9,010 nt of DNA, taken from an uncultured Actinomyces sp. (GTDB taxonomy: Bacteria; Actinomycetota; Actinomycetes; Actinomycetales; Actinomycetaceae). The stretch lies in assembly GCA_937926195.1 (NCBI GenBank), contig CALEXZ010000067.1, positions 1 to 9,010 of the forward strand, read 5' to 3'. The translations under genes and the position numbers were made by a program. Position 1 is the stretch's first letter. Every line of letters begins with the position of its first letter. The notes under the pieces are model-generated. The model was not told where the DNA came from. It worked only from the letters and a program-made list of their open reading frames with translations, and ran no database searches. Shown here in pieces: positions 1 through 5,762 of this stretch.

Positions 1-234
1 GGACTTGTAGGAGCAGTGCTCGGACCACATGACCGAGTACATGGCGAGCTCGGCGTTGGTGGGGCGGCGTCCGAGCAGCGCCGTGATCGAGGCGTACTCG
101 TCGTCCTTGAGCCCGAGCTCGCGGTAGGGCATCTCGCGCTCGGGGCTGGCGGCCGCGTCCTCCACTGTGTCCGGGTGCTCCACCGGGCGAAGGGTGTCGA
201 CGTCGGCGGGGGTCTTCGCGGGCTCGGGTGCCAT
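1..234 (-). CDS. purL: PurL, phosphoribosylformylglycinamidine synthase large subunit (N-terminal 78 residues, cut by window edge)
   Basis: PurL is the ATP-dependent synthetase subunit of FGAM synthase. It converts FGAR to FGAM in the cytosol using ammonia that PurQ releases from glutamine, with PurS bridging the two. The visible protein starts MAPEPAKTPADVD, has an Ala/Glu/Pro-rich extension, then MPYRELGLKDDEYASI at about residues 35-50, RRPTNAELAMYSVMWSEHCSYKS reaching residue 78. The motif MWSEHCSYK is diagnostic of the start of the small bacterial-type PurL. The ATG at 234 is chosen because AGGAG lies seven bases upstream (242-246 on the plus strand); an internal Met at residue 35 is the only nearby alternative. 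The rest of the gene lies left of the window. Unlike the usual purS-purQ-purL order, purL is separated from purQ by a plus-strand gene and long spacers. Identity is near certain. Confidence 0.95.
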   Translation of the reverse strand, partial: MAPEPAKTPADVDTLRPVEHPDTVEDAAASPEREMPYRELGLKDDEYASITALLGRRPTNAELAMYSVMWSEHCSYKS

Positions 235-241
235 GCGGCTG

Positions 242-284
242 CTCCTGTGAACGGGTGAGGGAGTGGGCCGTCTCAGAGGATACC
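242..284 (-). promoter_or_regulatory. purL leader: candidate -10 and Shine-Dalgarno
   Basis: On the minus strand GGTATCCT (284-277) provides a TANNNT-type -10 (TATCCT), 42 bases before the purL ATG. AGGAG at 246-242 sits seven bases before it. No convincing -35 is visible. The same octamer occurs 41 bases before purS, which raises the credibility of both. The promoter assignment is inference; the Shine-Dalgarno is seen directly. The rest of the 163-bp divergent spacer (235-397) shows no other clear signal. Confidence 0.45.
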
Positions 285-397
285 CGTGACGGCCCCGGCG
301 CAGGCGACAGCGTCCCGGGCGGGCTCGTCGCCCACGCCGCGCCCGAAACACCCTCGAAAGTGCTGCGCATCACAGCCGAACAAGGCAGGATCATGTC

Positions 398-1822
398 ATG
401 AGAACCATCGACGTCGCCCCGCTTCCACTGTCGGACCTCGAGGGCCACCTCGACGAGGTCGCCGTCCGTCGGCTGCACGACGGCGTCGACGCCGCGCACG
501 CCCTCCTCGACAGCAGCACGGTGTGGACCGTCACGCCGTCGGCCGCCGCCTCCTCGGGCCCCGCCGAGACCGTGGCCCCGCTGGTCGGCTACGCCCGCGG
601 CCTGGGCATCGACGCCCGCTGGCTCGCCCTTGACGCTCCCGCGGACTTCGTCGCCCTCTCCACCCGCCTGACGGACTTCCTCCACGGCAGCACCGGCGAC
701 GGCGGCAAGCTCGGTGACAAGCAGAGGGACCTGTACGAGCACGTGCTCGCCTCCAACGCGGAGAACGTCGTCGAGGACGTGCGCGAGGGCGACGTCGTCA
801 TCCTCCACGACCCGGCCACGGCCGGCCTGGCCGCCGCCTTCAAGCGTGCGGGCGCCACCGTCCTGTGGCGGGTGCACGCGGGCGCGGCCGACGCCGGGGA
901 GGCGGGGCAGCACGCCTGGGCCTTCCTTGACCGCTACCTGGAGGACGCCGACCTCATCATCGCCTCCCGCCCCGAGTACCTGCCCCCGTACGTCGAGGAG
1001 GAGCACACAGCCGTCATCGCCCCCTCGATCAACCCCGACTCACCCAAGAACCGGGTCCTGGACCTCGACGAGGCGCGGTCCGTCGTGTGCCTGGCGGGGT
1101 ACGCGGCTGGGCAAGCACCCTTCGACGCGGTCCCCTTCATCCGTGAGGACGGGCGCCCTGACGCCTTCCGAGGACTGGCTCCCCAGGAGGCCTTCGGCCT
1201 CGGTAACCCGATCCCCGAGGGCGCCCGCGCGATCACGCAGGTGCAGCGCTGGGACCGGCTCAAGGGCGGCAAGGAGCTCCTGGAGGCCTTCGCGGCGCAT
1301 ATCGACGTGCTTCCCGCCGACGCCCACCTCGTCATCGCCGGCCCGGTTCCGCACCCCGAGCACGACTCGACGGCGCTGGCCGTCCTGGAGGAGATCAGCG
1401 AGCGCCTGGCGACGCTGCCGGAGTCGACGGCCAAGCGGGTGCACCTGCTGGGCATTCCCAGCGGCGACCGCGAGGTCAACTCCACGATCGTCAACGCCCT
1501 GCAACGTGTGAGCGCCGTCGTCACGCAGCGTTCGCAGGTTGAGGCCTTCGGTCTGACGGTGGCCGAGGCGATGTGGAAGAAGGCGCCGGTGGTGGCCTCC
1601 GCCGTCGGAGGCATCCAGGAGCAGGTGGAGGACGGTGTCACGGGGTGCCTTGTGCCCGCCGACGACGAGCTCGCCTGGGCGCGGTCCACGGCGGACCTCC
1701 TTCTGTTCACGGAGAGGGCGCAGGAGATGGGCGAGGCCGCGCACGAGGCGGTGCGTCGCCGCTACCTGCCGGACCGCCACCTCATTGAGGCGGTCGACGC
1801 CATCGCCCGGGCGCTCGGGTAG
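398..1822 (+). CDS. GT4 retaining glycosyltransferase, trehalose synthase (TreT)-like
   Basis: A 474-aa glycosyltransferase with the GT-B, family 4 layout. The N-terminal half (to about 210) has GIDARWLAL near 70-78, WRVH at 157-160 and IAPSINPDSPKNR at 207-219, all resembling TreT proteins. The C-terminal half has the donor-site pair R284 and K289 (RWDRLKGG) and the EX7E motif E382-E390 (VEAFGLTVAEAMWKK), then VVASAVGGIQEQVEDG. TreT makes trehalose reversibly from NDP-glucose and glucose in the cytosol; related members may use other acceptors, so the product is inferred. As I recall the family, TreT has WRCHID where this has WRVHAG, so an acceptor-loop change is possible. The ATG at 398 follows AGGA (387-390) by seven bases; the ATG at 393 closes after two codons. 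It lies alone, divergent from purL and convergent with purQ. Confidence 0.85.
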   Translation: MRTIDVAPLPLSDLEGHLDEVAVRRLHDGVDAAHALLDSSTVWTVTPSAAASSGPAETVAPLVGYARGLGIDARWLALDAPADFVALSTRLTDFLHGSTGDGGKLGDKQRDLYEHVLASNAENVVEDVREGDVVILHDPATAGLAAAFKRAGATVLWRVHAGAADAGEAGQHAWAFLDRYLEDADLIIASRPEYLPPYVEEEHTAVIAPSINPDSPKNRVLDLDEARSVVCLAGYAAGQAPFDAVPFIREDGRPDAFRGLAPQEAFGLGNPIPEGARAITQVQRWDRLKGGKELLEAFAAHIDVLPADAHLVIAGPVPHPEHDSTALAVLEEISERLATLPESTAKRVHLLGIPSGDREVNSTIVNALQRVSAVVTQRSQVEAFGLTVAEAMWKKAPVVASAVGGIQEQVEDGVTGCLVPADDELAWARSTADLLLFTERAQEMGEAAHEAVRRRYLPDRHLIEAVDAIARALG

Positions 1823-1923
1823 ACAGAGGTCGACGCCCCGGGGCGCTTAGCCCACCGGCAGACGACCCGGGGCGCGTCCACCCACCGGTCGACAGACCGC
1901 TGGCCACCCGCCCAGGCCCCCGA

Positions 1924-1938
1924 CCAGCGGCCCGCTGG
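1924..1938 (+). terminator. Possible hairpin terminator after the TreT-like gene
   Basis: CCAGCGG and CCGCTGG are separated by one base, giving a GC stem of about five pairs with a five-base loop, some 100 bases after the TAG stop. Another CCGCTGG at 1897-1903 can pair with the same left arm, so alternative folds exist. There is no T tract, as is common for actinobacterial terminators, so this is weak evidence. Confidence 0.25.
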
Positions 1939-1977
1939 CCATCGGTCCACGAGCCCCCATCCACCCGCCCACCGGCG

Positions 1978-1999
1978 TTATCCACAGGTTCCATCCACA
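1978..1999 (+). promoter_or_regulatory. DnaA-box-like motifs (one perfect, one relaxed)
   Basis: TTATCCACA at 1978-1986 is a perfect match to the classic bacterial DnaA box. CCATCCACA follows at 1991-1999, 13 bases downstream in the same orientation, and fits only a relaxed consensus. Both extend to ATCCACAG. What is seen is the motif; binding by DnaA is inference. In DNA this GC-rich a perfect 9-mer with six A/T bases should be rare, and the window holds three. Confidence 0.4.
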
Positions 2000-2030
2000 G
2001 CCTTGCGCACATGTGGGGAGGAGCGCTGGG

Positions 2031-2216
2031 ATGACGCCGGTTCGCCTGTGGCTTGCGCGCGGCGACGTCCCGGAGGGGCCGCACACCCTCACCCTGAGTC
2101 CACCACGGGCCGCCGTTGCCGCGAACCAGCCACCTTGTCACCACGTCAAATCGTTGAAATTACGCGGAAACTCTCACGAGTTGTTGAATCCGATACCACT
2201 CGAATATGCGTCATGA
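2031..2216 (+). CDS. Doubtful 61-aa small ORF
   Basis: The ATG at 2031 is preceded by GGGGAGGAG ending seven bases upstream, a strong ribosome binding site. The product would begin MTPVRLWLARGDVPEGP and end NPIPLEYAS. I recognise no family, membrane segment or signal peptide. The last 23 or so codons fall in an AT-rich block and include codons rare in this genome (AAA, TTA, TTG, ATA), unlike the first half, so the reading frame may be accidental. The +2 frame over the same block is also open. Kept only because of the ribosome binding site; non-coding DNA is the likelier explanation. Confidence 0.2.
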   Translation: MTPVRLWLARGDVPEGPHTLTLSPPRAAVAANQPPCHHVKSLKLRGNSHELLNPIPLEYAS

Positions 2217-2230
2217 CGTGACAATCCGGA
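2130..2230. other. AT-rich island in GC-rich DNA
   Basis: Counting 2151-2210 gives 33 A/T of 60 bases (55%), against roughly 30% in the surrounding genes. The block contains a 10-bp palindrome CGTCATGACG (2209-2218) and a possible plus-strand promoter pair, TTGTTG at 2181-2186 and TATGCG at 2205-2210 with an 18-base spacer. It may be a promoter region, a fragment of imported DNA, or an easily melted element between the two TTATCCACA pairs. The composition break is observed; any role is inference. Confidence 0.5.
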
Positions 2231-2292
2231 AACGGCGTCACCCCGCGAACCACCACGCCCCGAGGCCCCATTGTCATCGCCCTGCGCAGGAC

Positions 2293-2321
2293 CTACCCAC
2301 AGGTCAGTCAGGTTATCCACA
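2293..2321 (+). promoter_or_regulatory. Second DnaA-box-like pair
   Basis: TTATCCACA at 2313-2321 is a perfect DnaA-box match, followed by GG. CTACCCACA at 2293-2301, 20 bases upstream in the same orientation, differs at two positions and is a poor candidate. The pair mirrors the one near 1978-1999 on the other side of the AT-rich island. Alternatively these may be family-specific dispersed motifs unrelated to DnaA. Confidence 0.4.
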
Positions 2322-2336
2322 GGCAGCGGCGGTATC

Positions 2337-2355
2337 CGGGAGTACCGGGCTCCCG
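2337..2355 (-). terminator. Hairpin just after purQ, possible purSQ transcript terminator
   Basis: CGGGAG (2337-2342) and CTCCCG (2350-2355) form a six-pair GC stem with a seven-base loop, beginning five bases after the purQ stop codon on the minus strand. There is no T tract. The position directly after the last gene of the run supports a terminator or a transcript-stabilising stem. Confidence 0.4.
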
Positions 2356-2360
2356 CCCGC

Positions 2361-3059
2361 TCACGCCCCCACGAGCGCGCTGATCGCCGACTGGAACAGG
2401 CGCAGGCCGTCCGTGCCGGTGCGCGGGCCGGCCGGCGAGTCAGGGCCGAAGCCTGCCTCCACCGCGTGCTCCGGGTGCGGCATGAGGCCCACGACGTTGC
2501 CGCGCGCGTTGCGCACGCCCGCGATGTCGTGGACCGAGCCGTTGGGGTTGAGGCCCAGGTAGCGGAAGACCACGTGCCCCTCCCCCTCCAGGCGCTCGAC
2601 CTCCTCAGGCGAGGCGATGAAGTTGCCCTCACCGTTCTTCAGCGGGACGGTGATCTCCTCGCCCTCCTCGAACAGGCCCGTCCAGGCCGTCGACGTCGAC
2701 TCCACCCGCAGGCGCTGCTCACGGCACAGGAAACGCTGGTGGTCGTTGCGGATGAGCGCACCCGGCAGCAGGTGCGCCTCCGCGAGGATCTGGAAGCCGT
2801 TGCAGATGCCCAGCACCGGCATGCCCTTGCCCGCGGCTCCGATGACCTCGTCCATGACCGGCGCGAAGCGGGCGATAGCACCGCAGCGCAGGTAGTCGCC
2901 GTAGGAGAAGCCACCGGGCACGACGACGGCGTCGACCCCGCGCAGGTCCGCGTCCTTGTGCCACAGCGAGACGGGCTCCGCCCCCGCCAGGCGCACCGCA
3001 CGCAGGGCGTCGACGTCGTCCAGGGTGCCGGGGAAGGTGATGACACCGATGCGGGTCAT
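2361..3059 (-). CDS. purQ: PurQ, glutamine amidotransferase subunit of FGAM synthase
   Basis: A 232-aa class I glutamine amidotransferase that hydrolyses glutamine and passes ammonia to PurL for FGAM formation in purine synthesis. The start is MTRIGVITFPGTLDD. VVPGGFSYGDYLRCGAIA spans about 47-64, the nucleophile elbow GICNGFQ gives Cys86, and MPHPEHA gives the catalytic His195 and Glu197. Length and motif order are those of normal bacterial PurQ. Its ATG shares one base with the purS stop codon (TGATG), so translation is almost certainly coupled to purS. It is the last gene of the purDCSQ run; downstream come a hairpin and the long convergent spacer rather than purL. No key residue is missing. 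Confidence 0.97.
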   Translation of the reverse strand: MTRIGVITFPGTLDDVDALRAVRLAGAEPVSLWHKDADLRGVDAVVVPGGFSYGDYLRCGAIARFAPVMDEVIGAAGKGMPVLGICNGFQILAEAHLLPGALIRNDHQRFLCREQRLRVESTSTAWTGLFEEGEEITVPLKNGEGNFIASPEEVERLEGEGHVVFRYLGLNPNGSVHDIAGVRNARGNVVGLMPHPEHAVEAGFGPDSPAGPRTGTDGLRLFQSAISALVGA

Positions 3060-3316
3060 CAGGCCTCCCCGTCCTCGGCCCGCACGGACACAACGTCCTC
3101 GATGATCGGGTTCGACAGGAGCCGGGAAGCGGCCTCGGCCGCGGCGGCCAGGTGCTCCTGCGTCACCGGCCCCTCCACCGTCAGCTCGAAGCGTCGGCCC
3201 TGGCGGACAGCAGTGAACTGGTCGAAGCCGAGCCGCGGCAGGCTCCCGACGACGGCCTTGCCCTGCGGGTCAAGAATCTCAGGCTTGGGCATGACCTCGA
3301 CGACAATGCGTCCCAT
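3059..3316 (-). CDS. purS: PurS, FGAM synthase bridging subunit
   Basis: An 85-aa protein, the normal size of PurS, the small dimeric subunit that holds PurQ and PurL together and allows ammonia transfer. The start MGRIVVEVMPKPEILDPQGKA is typical, with the conserved KPEILDPQGKAV motif at about 11-22 and the downstream helix and strand ending in DVVSVRAEDGEA. AGGAGG (3326-3321) lies four bases before the ATG, a strong ribosome binding site. The stop overlaps the purQ ATG by one base. The 79-base gap after purC holds a candidate -10 matching the one before purL, so purSQ may be transcribed from its own promoter as well as by read-through from purC. Confidence 0.95.
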   Translation of the reverse strand: MGRIVVEVMPKPEILDPQGKAVVGSLPRLGFDQFTAVRQGRRFELTVEGPVTQEHLAAAAEAASRLLSNPIIEDVVSVRAEDGEA

Positions 3317-3320
3317 CGGT

Positions 3321-3365
3321 CCTCCTGGTCACGGGGTGGGATGAGGCAGGTGGGGCCAGGATACC
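3321..3365 (-). promoter_or_regulatory. purS leader: candidate -10 and Shine-Dalgarno
   Basis: Minus-strand GGTATCCT (3365-3358) lies 41 bases before the purS ATG, and AGGAGG (3326-3321) is the ribosome binding site. The octamer and its distance match the purL leader (42 bases). Both leaders are pyrimidine-rich just before AGGAG (a CACCC run followed by CGT). No good -35 is seen. That this is an internal promoter is inference. Confidence 0.45.
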
Positions 3366-3395
3366 GCCGTCCCGAGCGCCGACGGACCCCGCCGC

Positions 3396-4316
3396 TCACA
3401 GGGCGAGCGGAGCCCCGGTCAGACGCTCGAAGACCTCCAGGTAGCGCTCGCGCGTGCGCTCGACCACCTCGTCGGGAAGCGGCGGCGGGACCTCACCCGA
3501 GGCACGGTCCCAGCCGGAGTCCGGTCCCACGAGCCAGTCACGCACGAACTGCTTGTCGAAGGAGGGCGTCGCCCGGCCCTCGACCCAGGCATCGGCCGGC
3601 CAGAAGCGTGAGGAGTCCGGGGTGAGGACCTCGTCGCCCAGCACGAGCCCGCCGTCCGCACCCGCCCCCAGCTCGAGCTTGGTGTCCGCCAGGATGATGC
3701 CGCGCTCGCCCGCGATCTGCGCGGCCCGCGCGTACACCTCAAGCGTCACCTCGCGCAGGGCCCTCGCCGTCGGCTCCCCGACCATCTCGACGACCCGCTC
3801 GAAGGAGACGTTCTCGTCGTGCTCCCCGAGCTCCGCCTTGGCGGCCGGGGTGAAGACCGGCTCGGGCAGGCGCGAGGCCTCCACCAGCCCCTCGGGCAGC
3901 GCGACCCCGCACACCGAGCGCGAGGCCCGGTACTCCACGAGCCCCGAGCCGGTGAGGTAGCCGCGGGCCACGCACTCCACCGGGTACATGTCCAGGCGAC
4001 GGCACACCATCGCCCGGCCCGCCACCTCGGCGGGCACCTGCGTCACCGAGACCATGTGGTTGGGCACCACCTCGGCCAGCTGCTCGAACCACCAGGCGGA
4101 CAGGGCGGTGAGCACCTTGCCCTTGTCCGGCACCGGTGTGGACAGGACGACGTCGTAGGCGCTGATGCGGTCCGAGGCGACGACGAGCAGCACGTCCTGG
4201 TCGGCCCAGGGGCCCTGCGGGGCGGGTGCGTAGACGTCACGCACCTTGCCTGAGGACAGGTGGGTCCAGCCGGGAAGGACGGCGGGGGACGGGACGGGAG
4301 CGGGGCTCATGGGCAC
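3396..4316 (-). CDS. purC: PurC, phosphoribosylaminoimidazole-succinocarboxamide synthase
   Basis: SAICAR synthetase joins CAIR and aspartate with ATP in the cytosolic purine pathway. The 306-aa protein shows SSGKVRDVYA (21-30), the nucleotide-binding start of the family. It then shows ASDRISAYDVV (47-57), PVECVARGYLTGSG (112-125), DENVSFERVV (167-176), LADTKLELG (209-217), DEVLTPDSSRFW (228-239) and SFDKQFVRDWL (252-262), in the expected order. Start: GTG at 4316 lies six bases after a GGGGTGG stretch; an in-frame ATG at 4310 would give a protein two residues shorter and cannot be excluded. An out-of-frame ATG at 4318 closes within four codons. It lies 24 bases downstream of purD and is surely co-transcribed with it. 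Confidence 0.96.
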   Translation of the reverse strand: MPMSPAPVPSPAVLPGWTHLSSGKVRDVYAPAPQGPWADQDVLLVVASDRISAYDVVLSTPVPDKGKVLTALSAWWFEQLAEVVPNHMVSVTQVPAEVAGRAMVCRRLDMYPVECVARGYLTGSGLVEYRASRSVCGVALPEGLVEASRLPEPVFTPAAKAELGEHDENVSFERVVEMVGEPTARALREVTLEVYARAAQIAGERGIILADTKLELGAGADGGLVLGDEVLTPDSSRFWPADAWVEGRATPSFDKQFVRDWLVGPDSGWDRASGEVPPPLPDEVVERTRERYLEVFERLTGAPLAL

Positions 4317-4340
4317 ATCGTGCCACCCCGGCCCCGGACC

Positions 4341-5612
4341 TCACCGGTCGGCGGCGATGTCGCTACGGTACTGCGCCCCGTCGAGGTGGATGCGGGAGAC
4401 GGCCTCGTAGGCGCGCGCGCGGGCCTGCTGGACATCATCACCCAGGGCCACGACGGACAGGACCCGCCCGCCGGTGGCGACGAGCTCGCCGTCGTCGCCC
4501 AGCGCCGTGCCCGCGTGCAGGACGTGGACGCCCTCAACAGCCTCCGCCTCCTCGATGCCCGTGATGACGCCACCGGTGGAGACGGTGCCCGGGTAGCCGG
4601 GGGCAGCCAGGACGACGTCGACCGCCGCCTGCTCACTCCAGGTGGGGGCGGCGACCTCGCTCAGGGTCCCCCTCGCGCAGGCGAGCAGCAGCTCGGGCAG
4701 GGAGGAGGTCAGGCGCGCCAGCACCGCCTGCGTCTCCGGGTCGCCGAAGCGCACGTTGAACTCCACGACGCGCAGGCCCTTGCTCGTCAGCGCCAGACCG
4801 CAGTAGAGCAGGCCGGTGAAGGGGGTGCCGCGGCGGGCCATCTCGTCGACCACCGGCTGGGCGACCTCCCGCACGACCTGCTCGCTCAGCCCCTCGGGTG
4901 CCCACGTCAAGGGCGTGTAGGCGCCCATGCCGCCCGTGTTGGGGCCCGCGTCGCCGTCGCCCAGGCGCTTGAAGTCCTGGGCGGGCGCGAGCGGGCGCAC
5001 GATAGCGCCGTCGCACACGCAGAACAGGGAGACCTCCGGACCGTCGAGGAAGTCCTCGACGACGACGCGCCCGCCGTCCTTGTCCAGGCAGGCGAGGCCG
5101 TGAGCGAGGGCCTCCTGCCGGTCCGAGGTGACGACGACGCCCTTGCCCGCGGCCAGGCCGTCGTCCTTGACCACGTGGGGGGCGCCGAAGCGGTCCAGGG
5201 CGGCCTCCAGCTCCTGGCGGTTCTCACAGACGGCGGCCTCCGCCGTGGGCACGTCCGCGGCCCGCATGACCTCCTTGGCGAAGGCCTTGGATCCTTCGAG
5301 TCGGGCGGCCTGCGCGCCGGGCCCGAACACGGGGATGTCCGCCTCGCGCAGGGCGTCGGCGACCCCGGCGACGAGCGGGGCCTCAGGGCCGATGACGACA
5401 AGGTCCGCCTGCATCTCGCGGGCAAGGGGGACGACGTCCTCGGCCGAGGTCGGGTCGGCCTTGATGGTGGTGGCCGTGCCGGTGAGCAGCGTGACCGTGG
5501 TGATGCCGGGGTTACCGGGGACGGCGACGAGCTCGGTGGTGGAGGGGTCAGAGGCGAGGCAGCGGGCGAGGGCGTGCTCACGCGCACCCGACCCCAGAAG
5601 CAGGATCTTCAC
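4341..5612 (-). CDS. purD: PurD, phosphoribosylamine-glycine ligase (GAR synthetase)
   Basis: A 423-aa ATP-grasp enzyme that joins glycine to phosphoribosylamine with ATP, the second step of purine synthesis. The start MKILLLGSGAREHALA is typical and fixes the GTG codon at 5612. PGNPGI is at 32-37, the ATP-grasp lysine loop KDDGLAAGKGV at 149-159, GPNTGGMGAY at 223-232, and the family signature RFGDPETQ at 288-295 after VVEFNV. The C-terminal domain (about 330-423) is complete, ending YRSDIAADR. It heads the purDCSQ run. There is only a weak ribosome binding site (AGG eight bases upstream), and a -10-like TAGGCT ends seven bases before the start, so the transcript could be leaderless. Divergent from the gene at 5763. 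Confidence 0.97.
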   Translation of the reverse strand: MKILLLGSGAREHALARCLASDPSTTELVAVPGNPGITTVTLLTGTATTIKADPTSAEDVVPLAREMQADLVVIGPEAPLVAGVADALREADIPVFGPGAQAARLEGSKAFAKEVMRAADVPTAEAAVCENRQELEAALDRFGAPHVVKDDGLAAGKGVVVTSDRQEALAHGLACLDKDGGRVVVEDFLDGPEVSLFCVCDGAIVRPLAPAQDFKRLGDGDAGPNTGGMGAYTPLTWAPEGLSEQVVREVAQPVVDEMARRGTPFTGLLYCGLALTSKGLRVVEFNVRFGDPETQAVLARLTSSLPELLLACARGTLSEVAAPTWSEQAAVDVVLAAPGYPGTVSTGGVITGIEEAEAVEGVHVLHAGTALGDDGELVATGGRVLSVVALGDDVQQARARAYEAVSRIHLDGAQYRSDIAADR

Positions 5613-5618
5613 GCCCTC

Positions 5619-5624
5619 AGCCTA
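5619..5624 (-). promoter_or_regulatory. Candidate purD -10 (leaderless arrangement)
   Basis: Minus-strand TAGGCT fits the TANNNT -10 pattern and ends seven bases before the G of the purD GTG, where transcription would begin. No strong -35 is present; GTCGAC lies about 15 bases upstream. A leaderless purD transcript is an inference from spacing and the weak ribosome binding site. Confidence 0.35.
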
Positions 5625-5696
5625 GATGAGCGCGTCACCGTCGACGACCCGTTGGCATCAGCCCCAGTCGGGGCGTGCCTCAGCCCGTCACCCCTG

Positions 5697-5728
5697 TTGG
5701 GCCCACGCGATCGCCCGATATCGTGGGC
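5697..5728 (+). promoter_or_regulatory. Candidate promoter with overlapping inverted repeat, upstream of the 449-aa gene
   Basis: TTGGGC (5697-5702), a 16-base spacer and TATCGT (5719-5724) form a plausible promoter, predicting a leader of about 32 bases before the GTG at 5763. GCCCACG (5701-5707) and CGTGGGC (5722-5728) form a perfect 7-bp inverted repeat, centred about 21 bp apart, which overlaps both promoter elements. This is the layout of a repressor operator. A smaller GCCCC-GGGGC hairpin lies at 5661-5674. The repeats are seen; their function is inference. Confidence 0.35.
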
Positions 5729-5762
5729 GCGGAAGGTCAGCCGCACCGGACGGAGAACAACC

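Larger units (their letters stand above)
1823..2360. other. 538-bp convergent intergenic region between the TreT-like gene and purQ
   Basis: Both flanking genes end into this spacer, so only terminators would be expected, yet it is long and structured. The left third (about 1830-1975) is GC-rich, with three CCCACCGG copies (1851, 1881, 1968) and GCTGG/CCAGC inverted repeats. Then come a pair of ATCCACAG motifs, a short ORF with a good ribosome binding site, an AT-rich block (about 2130-2230), a second pair of CCACAG motifs, and a hairpin next to the purQ stop. No established gene is recognised in it. Confidence 0.6.

Noticed and set aside
934..1780. Two minus-strand open frames within the glycosyltransferase gene
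   Set aside because: They are shadows of the GT4 gene; no motif, ribosome binding site or plausible start.
1834..1845. Perfect 12-bp palindrome CGCCCCGGGGCG as a terminator
   Set aside because: It has no loop and no T tract; such palindromes arise readily in GC-rich DNA.
2146..2214. 22-aa minus-strand mini-ORF in the AT-rich island
   Set aside because: Too short, no ribosome binding site, and all frames in this block are open by chance.
1978..2321. A true replication origin
   Set aside because: Only two perfect boxes, no dnaA, dnaN, rep or parA gene nearby, and the surroundings are purine and sugar metabolism genes.
2271..3344. 357-codon plus-strand open frame
   Set aside because: It lies antisense to purQ and purS, which carry all their catalytic motifs.
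4137..4145. TGTGGACAG as a further DnaA box on the minus strand
   Set aside because: One mismatch to the consensus and inside purC coding sequence; not counted with the perfect motifs.
4260..5762. Open frame on the plus strand running into the 449-aa gene from far upstream
   Set aside because: It is antisense to purD, whose family motifs are unmistakable, and GGAG seven bases before the GTG at 5763 marks the real start.
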